Positions 45,159-56,950 of a stretch of DNA of 64,000 nucleotides are shown here, piece by piece; positions within the stretch are counted from its first letter, which is position 1; each line of letters starts with the position of its first letter. A program made the position numbers and the translations under genes. The stretch is taken from contig JXTB01000038.1 of assembly GCA_002914805.1 (NCBI GenBank), positions 288,959-352,958 of the forward strand. The letters run 5' to 3'. This stretch comes from Parasponia andersonii. Lineage: Eukaryota > Streptophyta > Magnoliopsida > Rosales > Cannabaceae. A model generated the notes under the pieces. The model made no database searches. It saw only the letters and a list, made by a program, of their open reading frames with translations, and was not told where the DNA came from.

Positions 45159-47280
45159 CATATAATTATACTTTAACAAAGTACTTTTATACTTTGAATT
45201 AAAAGGAAATTACTCTTTCACATTTTTTAAAATAATTAATATAGTATAAATTTATTTTAAGTGATTGTATAAAGGTTGACCGAAATAATTTTTATACAAC
45301 TAAAAAAAGTCTAACCACAAATTAAAGTTTATTTCTAATTTAAATAGCGCAAAAGAGTTCCTAAAAAAAAAAGTGCAAAACAGCCTTTGGTTCTCTCTTT
45401 TTTTTTTTGTTTTTTTTTTTAAATGGATATGGATGGTAGTGTCTTGTCATAAAAATAACTTTTTTAGGACTCTTTTTCAACGTGTTATTTTAGGACCATT
45501 ACTCCAACTTATGAATTGACCAAAAAACCTTTTAACAACAACAAAGAGAGGAGAGAGAACGTACTTGATAGGAAGAAAAACCTAAATCTAACTAGAAAAA
45601 AGCTTATAATCCAAGCATTTAAGCTTCTATAAAACTCATTTCACTCTACTATTTTTTTTTTCTTCGGGATTCGTCTCCATTTCACCTAGAAATTGTGAGC
45701 GTTCCCTATTTGAGAAAAAAGAATATATATATATATTTATATAATGACATTAGAAATCATCATTAAATAGTGACAATTATGGTCACTGAAATAGTGACCA
45801 TGTTTGAAATGATATATAAAATAATTACCATTTTGAACGTCATTTTGACAGATCTAGAAAAATGTATTTTAACCTCAAAACTTCAATATTTGACCTATTA
45901 GAAATATTACCCAGCAATTGTGACCACAGTTGGGTATTTTTTTTTTCCCATTCTTGTGTAACAGACATTAATATTCAATGTAGGCTTTCTTTGGTCTTAA
46001 TGTGCCAAACCGTTGACTTTTCCCCCAAATATTTGATTACTGTGAGGCCTTGGGATCTAAGGATATCTCACACTCTTCACCATACGGGCTCTTTTTAGGA
46101 AAAAGGTTAGAAAAGAAAATGTACAAGTATTACAGAGTAATTGTTGGTTATAAAGAATCATAGTGAAAATGGAGAATGGAAGAAAATTTAGTGAACCTTC
46201 TTTAGGTCCATGATAAAGTTTAAGAGACCTTGATAGAGTATGAGATCAACAAGTATTAAGGCGAGTTATGGAGTGGGATTTTGGCAGGGTTGGTTGAGTT
46301 GGATTTGGAATGGGTTGTGGAAAAGAGTTTAGACCATATAAAGGGATACGAATGGGATGATGGTTAAATTAAAGGTGATAATTTGTGTTGTCGTATCGTA
46401 TTCACATCGTGTTGAGACATATATATATATAACCAACAACTATCAAACTCAAATATGGCACATATATTATTCATGTCATCATTTATAAACTCATATATGA
46501 CACAATAAATAATCAAGTTAATTTGTAACCGATTTATTTAACACATTATTAAAATATAGGTCATATCTAATCTAGGTCATGTCCAACCTAATATGACTTC
46601 TTAACTTGTTTGCTGTGCAGCCAATAATTAAACTCAGCTTAACCTATTAATGCTAAACAAGTCATATTTAGCTCATCCTAATATAACATATTAACCTATT
46701 AAGTTTAATACATTAACTTACTTCACATTTCTAATATAACTAATTAATCGTAATAATCACTCAAATAAATACAATATATAATCCAAAACTTAAAACCAGA
46801 ATAGGTACTTTCAAGTTTTAGTACATAAAACATCAAAAGGATATCTAATTAAGTCTCAACATACACAATATAATACAAAATCTCCAAAGATTTAATCGTA
46901 TTAAACACGTCAATTTTGGAGTTGGGAGATTAACTTGATTTTGACATATTATTTAATCTCGTTTAATCAGGTTTAAACTATTTTAACCCCTATATATTTA
47001 AGAAAAACTTAAAATTTCTTAATTTCGTGCAAATTTCGAGTAACGTTATTATTTTTTAAACCTAAATTGTCACCCTTAAGTTAAGTATAAGGAAAACATG
47101 TATTAAATTGAGATGTGGAGTAGGGTTTTGGTGAGGATTTATTTAGTTGGTTTGGAATGGGTGGTAAAGAAAGAGTATGGACCAAATTAGAAGGAATCAT
47201 ATGGGAGATATGAGCATTATCTTGTCTCTATATTGTGTTTTTTTAAAGGCTAATGAGTTTTCTTTTGAAATCAATTTCTC
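45159..47280. other. AT-rich intergenic stretch
   Basis: No gene. Short palindromic motifs of the GTGAC/GTCAC kind occur at about 45770-45805. From about 46370 to 46990 there is repeat-like text with several ATATGACAC and TAATATGAC phrases. Confidence 0.4.
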
Positions 47281-47283
47281 TTA

Positions 47284-47698
47284 GGCTATGTTTATTGGGA
47301 AGGAAAAGGGAGAAGAAAGAAAAGTTTTGATGGAAAAGTAGAGGGAAATAAATATTTAGGTTATTTGGTAAAGGAAAAAAGGGAAAGGAAGAGAAAAGGG
47401 GAGGGAAAAAGTAGTGGGACTCATTCAAATATTTTTCTCCTAATCATAAAGAGAAAAAGGGGAAGAAAAGTTTTTTACTCATGTTTTAAAGTGAATTTAT
47501 CAAATTAACCTTATATACTATTTTTAAAATTTTAATAAAAGGGGCAAAATAATTATTTTAAAATATACTAATTTTCTTTCCTTTCTATATACCAAACAAT
47601 AATAGAAGAAATAAATTTTCATTTCTATCCTATACGTTTTCTTTTCTTCCTAATTTTTCATTCCCTCCTACTTTCTTTCCTCGCTACCAAAGATAGCC
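47284..47698. mobile_element. Tourist-like MITE (PIF/Harbinger) with TTA duplications
   Basis: Left end GGCTATGTTTATTGGGAAGG; right end, reverse complemented, GGCTATCTTTGGTAGCGAGG. Flanked by TTA on each side (47281-47283, 47699-47701), the target duplication of PIF/Harbinger elements. The left arm is purine-rich and the right arm pyrimidine-rich over more than 100 bp each, so the single strand can fold back. Non-coding, 415 bp. Confidence 0.8.
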
Positions 47699-48470
47699 TT
47701 ATTTAGACAAAACAAGAGTCATCCTAGAATCTCTCATTTAGTTAAGATTCAAAACCAGATAGGGTGGGGCCCACAGGTCTTCGGCCTTGTCGGGGCAGGC
47801 TTGTTCTGCATTGGGGCATTATGTTGGGGCAGACGCATTGCTTGCACCGAGTTTGATCAGGGTAGGGCTAGGGCATGGATTACCCGCCATGTTTATATTT
47901 CGTGTTTTTTTTTTTATTTTTTTTTCTGTAATGTAAACGTAAATAACATTTTTTCATTTACAAAAGAATATTACTAACATTGATGGTGTTATATTTTTCA
48001 GAATAAATATGCTTCCTAGTATTTCTTTTTAGCTTGAAATCTTTTTTCGGCATCATCCTCTTCTATTTAAAAATATCAATAACAAAAAATATTTTTTGAA
48101 GTAGTATCTATATACCTATTAATTTGAAAGGACTGAGTTTGGGTTACTATACTTAAGCAATTAAAGAAATAATTGTTGTTGTTACTGAGTACAAGGCTAC
48201 TTTTATAAAGCAAAAACAGAACTACTCTAAAGATTTATACTTTAAAAAACAAAGACTATGTAATCCTATTAAGCCTTGACTAAATTACATGCTTAATAAA
48301 TAATAACTAAACTTTCTTGTCCCCTAACCGCATAAATATTAAGACATAAGATCAGAAAAAATTTAAATATCTGGTAGTTATAACTGTGACAACATTTTTT
48401 TTGTAAATATCTCAACCCAAAGATTTGTTTTAGATATTACCAAATAATTAACTAATTGATTAATTAATTA

Positions 48471-49860
48471 TGTTGTAATACGCGTATAAAAAGTTGTTAC
48501 AATAATGAGTGCAAATGTTACAACAAGAGAACAAAGAATGAGCACAAGATATTTTTAACATAGTTCGGATCTCTCTTACTTCACGGGACCATACCCAAAG
48601 ATTAAATAAATTAGTAGAGTATAAAGATTACAAACACTAATTGGCTAATGCAATAAAAGACTCCCTTTTTTTCATTATCATAATGTATTATAACAACTTC
48701 ACTAATCTTGTTTAACAAGCTCTACTCATCCTGTTGATCCTTCACACGTGAACTCTCTTCATTGGTATGGATCTGTCTCCTCCTGAAGATGAAATGTTCT
48801 TCCTCCTTAAGAATAAAGGCACTCAACAAAGAAATCTAGAAAATTCACTAGCTCTCTAAGTTTCACAATGGCTATACTTTACATAAAAGTTCTCTCAAAG
48901 AGCATTTTCTCTCAATTGAAGTGCATACAAATCTCTTGGATATGCTCAGGCTTTTATGGATTAATTTTCAGCCTCAATCTCGTGCTCTTTTGGTGTGAAT
49001 AGGCTGAAAATAAGAAATGAATAATTTACCACGAAATCTATTGTCATTCCTTATTTAGACAATTAGAAAGTTATCGCAACAACTTTCATAAATTATCCCT
49101 AAAAAATATCCAGGTGAATTGAGAGAAGTTCTCTACGATTTTGGTTCTTCTTAATCCGCTGAAATCCCTTTTTTATACTTGCAAAAACTTTCCTTAAAGA
49201 CAAAGATTGATTTATAATTATTTAGAGTCAATCAATCCAATCAATAGAATATTCCTTAAACAGTGTAATCTATTGCAATAGATTTCGCCAAAAAATCCCA
49301 ACAGCTCATTAAATTGATTATATTAAATTAATGAGAACATTATTTGCACCATAATGGACGAAATATCACTATGATTCTACTTATACATACGACAATAATC
49401 ATTATTCAAGATTTGAGGTAATAATTAGCAAGAATCAAGTTAAAAATTGAAACTTAATCAAAAGGAAGATGAGATAAAATATCTCAATTAATCTGGTATA
49501 GCTGGTCACGAAAATCCATCAGTTTTAATCCCTATTATCCTTTTAGAAATGTTTAATAAGGAAAATTAGATCAAAAGATGCAAGAACAAAAAATTTTCAA
49601 AATTAGATTTTTGGCCTGCACAAATATGTTGTGAGTGATCCTATAAACTTGTTGCAACAAGTGTTTTATAAAATTAGATCAAAAGATGCAAGAATAAAAA
49701 GTTTTCAAAATTAGATTTTTGGCCTGCACAAATATGTTATGAGTGATCCTATAAACTTGTTGCAACAAGTGTTTTATAACATCAGCAGACTTGTTGTAAC
49801 AACTTGTTAGTTTTCTCACAACAACTCGATTTTATAGTTTTTGCCAATTGATTGCTAACA
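48471..49860 (+). repeat. Possible solo LTR of a copia element
   Basis: Runs from TGTTGTAATACGCG to GATTGCTAACA, the TG...CA ends usual for copia LTRs. It contains leader-like text (AGTTCGGATCTCTCTTAC, CCATACCCAAAGATTAAATA) that I associate with plant LTRs. No target duplication was found at these ends, so the limits are uncertain. A 108-bp tandem duplication lies inside. Confidence 0.4.
49563..49778. repeat. 108-bp tandem duplication
   Basis: Two adjacent copies (49563-49670 and 49671-49778), each starting AAATTAGATCAAAAGATGCA and ending CAAGTGTTTTATA, with only about three differences by eye. Recent compared with the surrounding repeats. Confidence 0.9.
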
Positions 49861-50304
49861 CTTTAGACCTAATATGAACAAATTAATCATATGATCACTC
49901 TTTGAAATAGAAATAATAAAAAAAAATAAAAAGAAAAATTATAACAAAAAGAATGATATATGCACAGCGTATAAGAATTTGATATCATATATTTTGAATT
50001 TTGATATGTAGATTATGTGAATAGAGAAGTTCACAAATATTTATATTTTGAATTTAAAAAGAAAGCAAATAAGCAAGTCAACACTGGGGGATGTAGAGTA
50101 TCGCTCAATTTACATCCTTATTTTTCTTCCAATACTTCCCTAAAGTTAGGAATTGTATATTCATTAAATAGTGAATAAAACATGATAATACATTATAAGT
50201 TGGGAAATTTGATGATAAATTGGATAATATAGGGACTTTCTTTCTTCTTTAGCCGGTGGCAACTTCTGGCTTAAGGTTACGTGGTGAATTAAATATTAGG
50301 AAAA

Positions 50305-50705
50305 AATATATAAATACCCGTTTTTTAAGTATTTGTTGTAACTACCCATTTTATTTTCTTTTTATTTCAAAAATACCTGTTTTTAAACCCATAACAGAGA
50401 AGTATATAGCACAATACATGAAATATATATCATGAATAAAAAATATATAATATTAAAAATCGCTAAGCATTTCAAAATGTATATTTTTAAGTATAAATTT
50501 ACACTGTTAATATAAACCATACGTAAATATTTATAATATAAATGCATATCATACGTATTTTACACAAGAAATGTACTCCTAAAAAAGGATATTTTTGGAA
50601 TCATACTAATTTTACACATGAAATGTACTCCTAAAATAGGATATTTTTGGAATAAAATAAAAAAATAGGTATTTATAAAATATAAAGCACGAATGGTTAC
50701 TTGGT
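50305..50705. mobile_element. Hairpin repeat family 3, copy 1
   Basis: Left end ATAAATACCCGTTTTTTAAG and right end AAAATAGGTATTTATAAAAT are inverted. Inside, ACACATGAAATGTACTCC and similar short palindromic phrases recur. Related to 52262-52690. Confidence 0.55.
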
Positions 50706-50727
50706 GGAAATTGCTCTAGATATTGAG

Positions 50728-50995
50728 AAAAGAACAAGTGTAGGACTAATTTGGGCCAATATGACTTTTTGTGTATTTTTTCTAAAAATAGCATTTTTAG
50801 GAGTGTCAATGACTTTTTGACCATCGGACAAAATCTTTTGACTATGAAAAAACTACTGTTTAGGATTTTTTCATAGTCAAGAAGTTTTTAACTATAAGTC
50901 AAGACGTCTTTAACATTTCTAAAACCATTATTTTTGAAAAAATGCACAAAAAGTCAATTCTCCCAAAATTAGTCATATCCATGTCTATTTCTCCA
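50728..50995. mobile_element. Hairpin MITE family 1, copy 2
   Basis: Left end AAGTGTAGGACTAATTTGGG and right end AAAATTAGTCATATCCATGT are inverted. Central arms TTTTGACTATGAAAAAAC and TTTTTTCATAGTCAAGAAG surround a TACTGTTTAGGA loop. Confidence 0.75.
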
Positions 50996-51270
50996 GACTA
51001 TTGCTTTTTTTTTGGACTTTTCTCTTAATCAGGTCCCATTTTGGACTGATTTGGGGTCTTAGAATCCTTTAATCCTTTCTAATAATTTAATTTCGAAAAT
51101 TATATGCTCACTAAGAGAGCCATATTTTTTAATTTTAATAGAATTTTACTAAATTTTGTACCTTCCATTCCATAATCTACTAACGAATCTCATTATATGT
51201 AGCTTCGGTCCACTTTATAGGCACAGATTTTGCATGTATATGAGATATATATATATATATATATATAGAT

Positions 51271-51545
51271 AGGTTGTCAATCCAATAGGTATTTGTTTTA
51301 GGTTGTCAATCCAATAGGTATTTGTTTTCTTTACCTATGGGTAGGTATTTTTTTTTAGCCGTTGGATCACCATCTAATGGCGATCTAATAACTGTAATAA
51401 AGTGCATGAAAAGACGTATATTATTAATGCTCTTTCTCTCTCTTACTTTTTACAATAAAAAAATATGTATTCTAAATTTTCATTGGTCAAATTGATATCT
51501 ATGCATAGGTAAAAAAAAAAAATACCTACTGGATTAGTGTCCATA
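51271..51545. mobile_element. AT-microsatellite-associated MITE, copy C, with duplicated left end
   Basis: Ends are inverted: GGTTGTCAATCCAATAGGTA on the left, and AATACCTACTGGATTAGTGT on the right. The 29-bp left terminus is present twice in tandem (51271-51299, 51300-51328). An (AT)n run (51245-51267) abuts the left side and TATATATA lies on the right. Non-coding. Confidence 0.6.
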
Positions 51546-51579
51546 TATATACTAATATTTATATATAAATAGAATTATA

Positions 51580-51895
51580 TAGGACTTATAAAATTTCAGA
51601 TCCAAAGGACCAAAAATTGAAAAATCTTGGATGGGACGGTTTTTCAATAATGCTTGAAGTACTTGAAAAATATTATCTTAGGTAACCAATCTAGTTATTT
51701 GAAATTTCTGATCAAGTTATCTCAGGTAACTTGACTAATTACCTTAAATATCTCATCAATCAATTAAAAAATAGTATTTTTCTAAATACTTTTAAAAATT
51801 ATTTTTTTATAATTAAGTCCAGAATTTTTAACAACCTCAAATTTTAGAATTTTTCAAATTTTTTGAAAAAGTACCATAAAAAATCAAATTTCCTC
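51580..51895. mobile_element. Hairpin MITE family 2, copy 4
   Basis: Contains the family centre TATCTCAGGTAACTTGACTA and arms with TAGTATTTTTCTAAATACTT and AAGTCCAGAATTTTTAAC. Outside the intron that holds the other three copies. Confidence 0.6.
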
Positions 51896-52261
51896 AATTA
51901 TATATTATTCGTGTATTTGCAAGTATTCCATATCAGTGCACCTTGTTATATATTTTTTCCATTAGCATGGCACATTGTACGAGGATTGGTACATCATGAG
52001 TGTTTTTGCATGTGAGATTACTTTATGCGCATGTATTGCGTATTTGCATATGGCATTTTGCATGTAAGATTACTTTGCGCATGTATTGTGTATTTGCATA
52101 TGGCATGAATTCATAAGTGTGTATATATTTGTACACAATATTACATGGTATGGATTCGTCAACAGCATAAATATCAAACTAGCATGGTCGCATGGTGTAA
52201 GTGCATTGGCTCACTCTTTTACCCTCATAGGACACTTAGGTTTGAGAAATTTATGCTTAGT

Positions 52262-52690
52262 ATCCGTTTTTAAAACTTATTTTCAGAAATACTTATTTTT
52301 AATTTTTTTAAAAAATACCTGCTTTTATATTCACATTTCATATGTAAAATATGAGTGGTCCATATTTACAATATGAATTTTATACATGAAGTATACATTT
52401 TGTGTGTAAAATATATGAACAGTATACATTTACAATATAAATTTTTACCACAATGTATAGTTTTTATTATAAATATGACTTATGGTATACATTTTAAAAT
52501 GTGTCTTAATTTTTAGTGTAATTTTTATTCATAAAATGTAGATCACGGTATACATTTAATACATGAAATGTACACCGTGATATACATTTCATGTATAAAA
52601 TATTGGTAGTCTATATTTCTCTAAAAATGATATAAAAATGAGTATTTATGAAAATATGATTTTGAAAACAGGTATTTATGAATTTTTTCT
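52262..52690. mobile_element. Hairpin repeat family 3, copy 2
   Basis: Right end AAAACAGGTATTTATGAATT is an inverted partner of the left-end text AAATACTTATTTTTAAT. Inside, ACATGAAATGTACACCGTGA and TATACATTTCATGTAT form a local palindrome near 52561-52597. Confidence 0.5.
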
Positions 52691-52849
52691 CTTAGGTTAT
52701 TGCTCATTAATTATTTTTAGGCTCATACACGTAAGAATTCATTACACATGAGTACCTTTTTTTTATAAAATTAGGTCGTCTATGATATTTTTTAAGAAGA
52801 ATTGGAAATTTACAGCGGGCTAGTCTTTTTTTTTTTCTAGTTCTAGTTC

Positions 52850-53090
52850 TAGTACCACATTTTTTAGAAAAATACAATTTTTAAAAATATTTTTAGAAAA
52901 ATGTCATTTTTAAATAGTGACTAGTAACCAGTAAACAGTTTTTGAACATTAGTAACTAAATGTATTTATAATTAACTGATAACTAGTAGTCAGTAACTAG
53001 TTTTTTAAACACTATTAACTAGTACTTATTTTAAAAATGATAATTTTCTAAATTTTTTTTGAAAGTAGTATTTTCTAAAAGAAGTTGTAC
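52850..53090. repeat. Hairpin repeat with ACTAGTAAC/GTAACTAG motifs
   Basis: Arms AGAAAAATGTCATTTTTAAA and TTTTAAAAATGATAATTTTC face each other. The centre has repeated TGACTAGTAACCAGTAA and TAGTCAGTAACTAG, like family 2 but not clearly the same. Confidence 0.5.
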
Positions 53091-55402
53091 GAAGCTTAGA
53101 AAAATGGGAAATTGACTTGAATAGTTCAAATTTAGGCCAAATGGACTTTTTTAGCTTACTTTTTAAAAATGATATTTATAGTTTAAAATAACAATTTTTT
53201 TAGTTACTTTTGAAGAGAGAAAAAATAGTTATTCTAAAACTGTCCTTCTGTCATTTTATACTTTGTTACCAATAGTCACAATTTTGTAATTGATTTTTTT
53301 AACGGAATAATTTATTTTATATTGTTACGAGTATTGTGAACTTTTGAAGATATGAGCAGTATCATAATTTTAATGATGCATTTTCTAGGTTTCTTTTTAG
53401 TTGTTACATTACTCGCAATTTTGTTATTGTTAATCACAATTTTGTAACTGATGGTCAAAGTTTATTTTATATCGTTACGAATAGTTGGAACAATTTATAT
53501 TTTAGTGTAACTTATAGTCACATGTTTGTGACATGCAATAACAATAGATAAAAAAACTTGCCACTTAATTTATCTTAATTTATTTAATCACATACAATTA
53601 GTCACACAATTAATGTTTTATCAAACATTATTCATTTTCTTCATTATTTCCAATAGACTATTGACCAAATTACAATTCAATAAATTATGTAAATATTTCT
53701 TACAATATGTGAATCTCATTCACTAAATTGGTGCCTATCTCACAAAATTAAAATAAATATTCACATTGGCTAACAATGGCTTAATAATAATTATCTACAA
53801 TAGCTAACAATGCTTACAACCCACACTAAATCCAATTTTCGCGTGAAAATCCATAACTTATAGATTAGTAGTCATTATGTGTGACTTTAGGTCACATAAT
53901 CCCAGACAGTAATTAAGATCAATGACTTAGAGTCATAGACAGTAATTAAGATCAATGACTTAGAGTCATAAATGTTGTGACAGTCACATATTTGTGACTA
54001 TTATCAATGGCTTTGTAATTTATAATAATGTGTAATAATGCCCCTTACTTACAATAAAAATATATTTTTCATATGAAAAACCATGCCATCAAGATTAGTA
54101 GTGTGTGTTTCTAGAAAAAAAAAAAACAGAAAAAGAATAGTAGTATATGACTATAAGTCACAAAATCCGTGATAGCCATATGTTTCTCACAATTCCAAAA
54201 AGTACAGGATCTGATTTGTGATTATAACTCATAAAATTTGTGACAACTACACATTTTTTTTCTCATTCATAGTCAGCCATTTTCGTCAACCTTTGTTTTG
54301 CAGTTTCTCTTCTTTGGTTTTCAAATAAAAGGCTAATTTGTGACTCAGAGAAAAAGAAGAAGACTAAAACTAGTCCAAATAGACTCTTTTTTCGAGTCAA
54401 TTCTATCAGCGGGATCCAGTAGAAAATATACATCATGCCTCTTAAAGATTTGATCGAATTTAAAATCAAAGAGAACTCACAACAATCTAATTCACACAAA
54501 TACATGTATAATCAAAAGAAGTAGAAGAATTAGAATTTTAAGGAAAAAACAAAAACCTAAATCATAATTAACAAGAAAGAGTAAGAAAAGAGCACATGGA
54601 TGAAGCAATCACGGAAGATGAGGCAGAGGAGTGCTAGGGCCACATCGGACTAGTATTGGTAAAAATCTTCGACTGTGGCTTAGACGATGACCTCAATATC
54701 CAGGCATGACTCACCATAGAAATCATACCAAAGTGGATAAAAAGCTGACCCCTCTTTTTCTTAGAACCCGAATTGATGTTAAACCTGCCACTGCCATCGG
54801 CTCTTAAACCCGGAGATAAGGATCCATCATAGTGGTGAGAACGGGTATTGGAGTAAGATGCAGTGGAGGCAACGACGAGAGAGCAACTGGAGGAGTTTCA
54901 TACTAAGTGAGTAAATCAGTAGTGGATGTGTGTGGCTTCCTAATTGAAGTGCTTCTCTCCATTTTGTTCCTCTTTATTATTTCAAAGTTTCAACTATACA
55001 CTAAGCTTAGATTTGGACAAAATGGCAGAAAAAGGGCTAAAGGCATAAAGGTTATTTATAGTGCTAGAGTGGAGATTGGTGGAGAAGAACGAAAGGTATG
55101 AATTGAAAAAATGTGAAAAAAAATGAGGCCAAAAGCTTCGACAGGTACAAAGGGAAATTTGAACTTTTTGACTCGTGGGAAGAACTAGAAATGTAAAAAA
55201 GTCATTTGGTTAAAAAATAAGATTACCCACGTCAATTTTCCTAGAAAAATAATTGATTCATCGTATTTTTGTAATTCTTTTTATTTTTATAAGTGAAATT
55301 GTTAGGAACTTTTTTTTCTGGTTTTTTGGCCCATTTGCACGGGAAATATTTGGGCCAATGGCAATAGGTTTAATTCAATTTTAGTTTTTTTTTCTTATTA
55401 AT
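53091..55402. other. Intergenic stretch with recurring GTCACAAA motifs and a 33-bp tandem duplication
   Basis: GTCACA...TGTGAC pairs recur from about 53270 to 54250 (for example AGTCACATGTTTGTGAC near 53517). A 33-bp unit, GACAGTAATTAAGATCAATG and the following bases, is tandemly doubled at 53905-53970. A GC-richer block at 54600-54900 could be an untranslated or captured gene scrap, but no protein was recognised on either strand. No supported gene. Confidence 0.45.
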
Positions 55403-56892
55403 TGTTGAGAAATTAAAGTTTCAATCTTACTCACTCTTATTTTTAAGATAACATACATTTGATTTAGTACTAATGATTTAACTTGAATGTGTAGTGAAAT
55501 TGTATTAAAGTTCTACCTCAAGTTAATCAAGGAATCAAGCTTAAAGATGGACGCAGATGGACATATTAGAATCAAGCTTGAAGATGAACAATCAAGATAC
55601 ATGATCAAGTCTAGATAGGATATATTTATACTTAGTCTTGTATTTGATTTAGTTCATTGTACATAAATTCTCTTTGCATTAGTTCATACTTTCAAAAGAA
55701 TTTTCAAAAATCTTTTAAATGAATTTTCAAACAAATCTTCAAAGAATTAGCTAAACTTTAAATCCACTAATTCTTAATTGTTTGAAAATAAATATCATTT
55801 CTAATCTAGCCCAAATATTCTCAAAAATACATTTTTTAATGTTAAAAATGATTTGAAAAGAAAGTTTTAAGAACGACCAAAAATTAGTTCAAAGAAACCA
55901 AAAATAGGTTTCTGAACAATTTTGGTCGACTAGGCTTAGTCGACCAAAATATTGGCCAAAGATGACCGTTGAAGCTGAACTAGCGTGTCAGAGTCCAACG
56001 GCTAATTTTTTGGTCGACCAAAATTTTGGCAGCAAGTTACTAACGGTCGAAAACTGCTAGTTTTTGAAGATGCCTTTAAATAGAGACAAGTTTAATGACT
56101 TAGAATGAGATAATACGAACCTATATTGATGCTCAATCAGTTTCTAAGTGCAAAAGTTCTCTTTTACTCAACTTTAACTTTCAAATTATATTAAGCCAAT
56201 CTTAGAGCATCTATAGTGTATTGTTCTCAAATCTCCTAAGCTAAAATTGTATTAATTACTTTGTGAGGAGAATTTGTGAGTGAGTGTTTACTCTTGATTA
56301 TTGAAAAACCACTGAGTATGAGGTGAGATTGCTACCAGATTCATAAACAACCCGATTTAGATGAGGTTGCCACCAGAGTCATAAACAACCCGTGAGTTGG
56401 TAAGATTGACACCATTGTTTAAACAATCCGTATAGGTAAGGTTATCACCGGAGTCAAAACAATCCGAGGTCAGGCATGATAGAACCGGAGTCAAAACTAT
56501 TGTAAAGGCTAGGGTGTGCTTAAGAAGAATTCACTCCGTTTGTAAAAGGGTCAGTCAGGCCCGTAATCTTGATCCGATAGTAGAAAGCTCAAAGCAAGTT
56601 GCCAAGGGCCGAGAACGTAGGCAAACCATCATGTTTGTCGAATCTCGTAAAAACAAAGTTTGCACTTTCTCTATCCCTCCACTCTTTACTTTATTGCAAG
56701 CTATTTAATTGAGTGTTTAATATTTAGTGTGCTTAATATACTTGCTATTATTGCTATATATTTGGCATTATTGTTGATTTAGTTAAAAAGTTTCAAAATA
56801 GTGGTCTATTGGTTCTGAATAGCTAAAAAGTTTCTTAAAACATTTTAAAACTCAATTCACCCCCCTTTTGGGTTGTCAATCTTGGGCTAACA
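55403..56892 (+). repeat. 5' LTR of the Sirevirus-like element
   Basis: TGTTGAGAAATTAAAG to TTGGGCTAACA, 1490 bp. It holds a perfect palindrome at about 55920-55952, a TATA-like TTTAAATAG near 56084, and a degenerate tandem array at 56318-56500. A tRNA-Met primer-site match (TAGTATCAGAG) starts at 56903, about 10 bases after the LTR end. Confidence 0.85.
56318..56500 (+). repeat. Degenerate ~35-bp tandem array inside the LTR
   Basis: Five or so imperfect units with the shared core CACCAGAGTCATAAACAA followed by YCCG: GCTACCAGATTCATAAACAA, GCCACCAGAGTCATAAACAA, GACACCATTGTTTAAACAAT, ATCACCGGAGTCAAAACAAT and a last CCGGAGTCAAAACTATTG. The same array is at about 61930-62110 in the 3' LTR. Confidence 0.75.
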
Positions 56893-56950
56893 ATAGCTCA
56901 ATTAGTATCAGAGTTTGGTGCTCAATTTTAAAAGACTTGACCCTCTTGAG

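Noticed and set aside
54263-54505. 80-residue minus-strand frame
   Set aside because: No domain, no supporting splice context and low-complexity surroundings.
54600-54900. GC-richer block suspected as a captured gene or hidden exon
   Set aside because: Both strands are broken by stops and no family was recognised, so it is only noted as intergenic.
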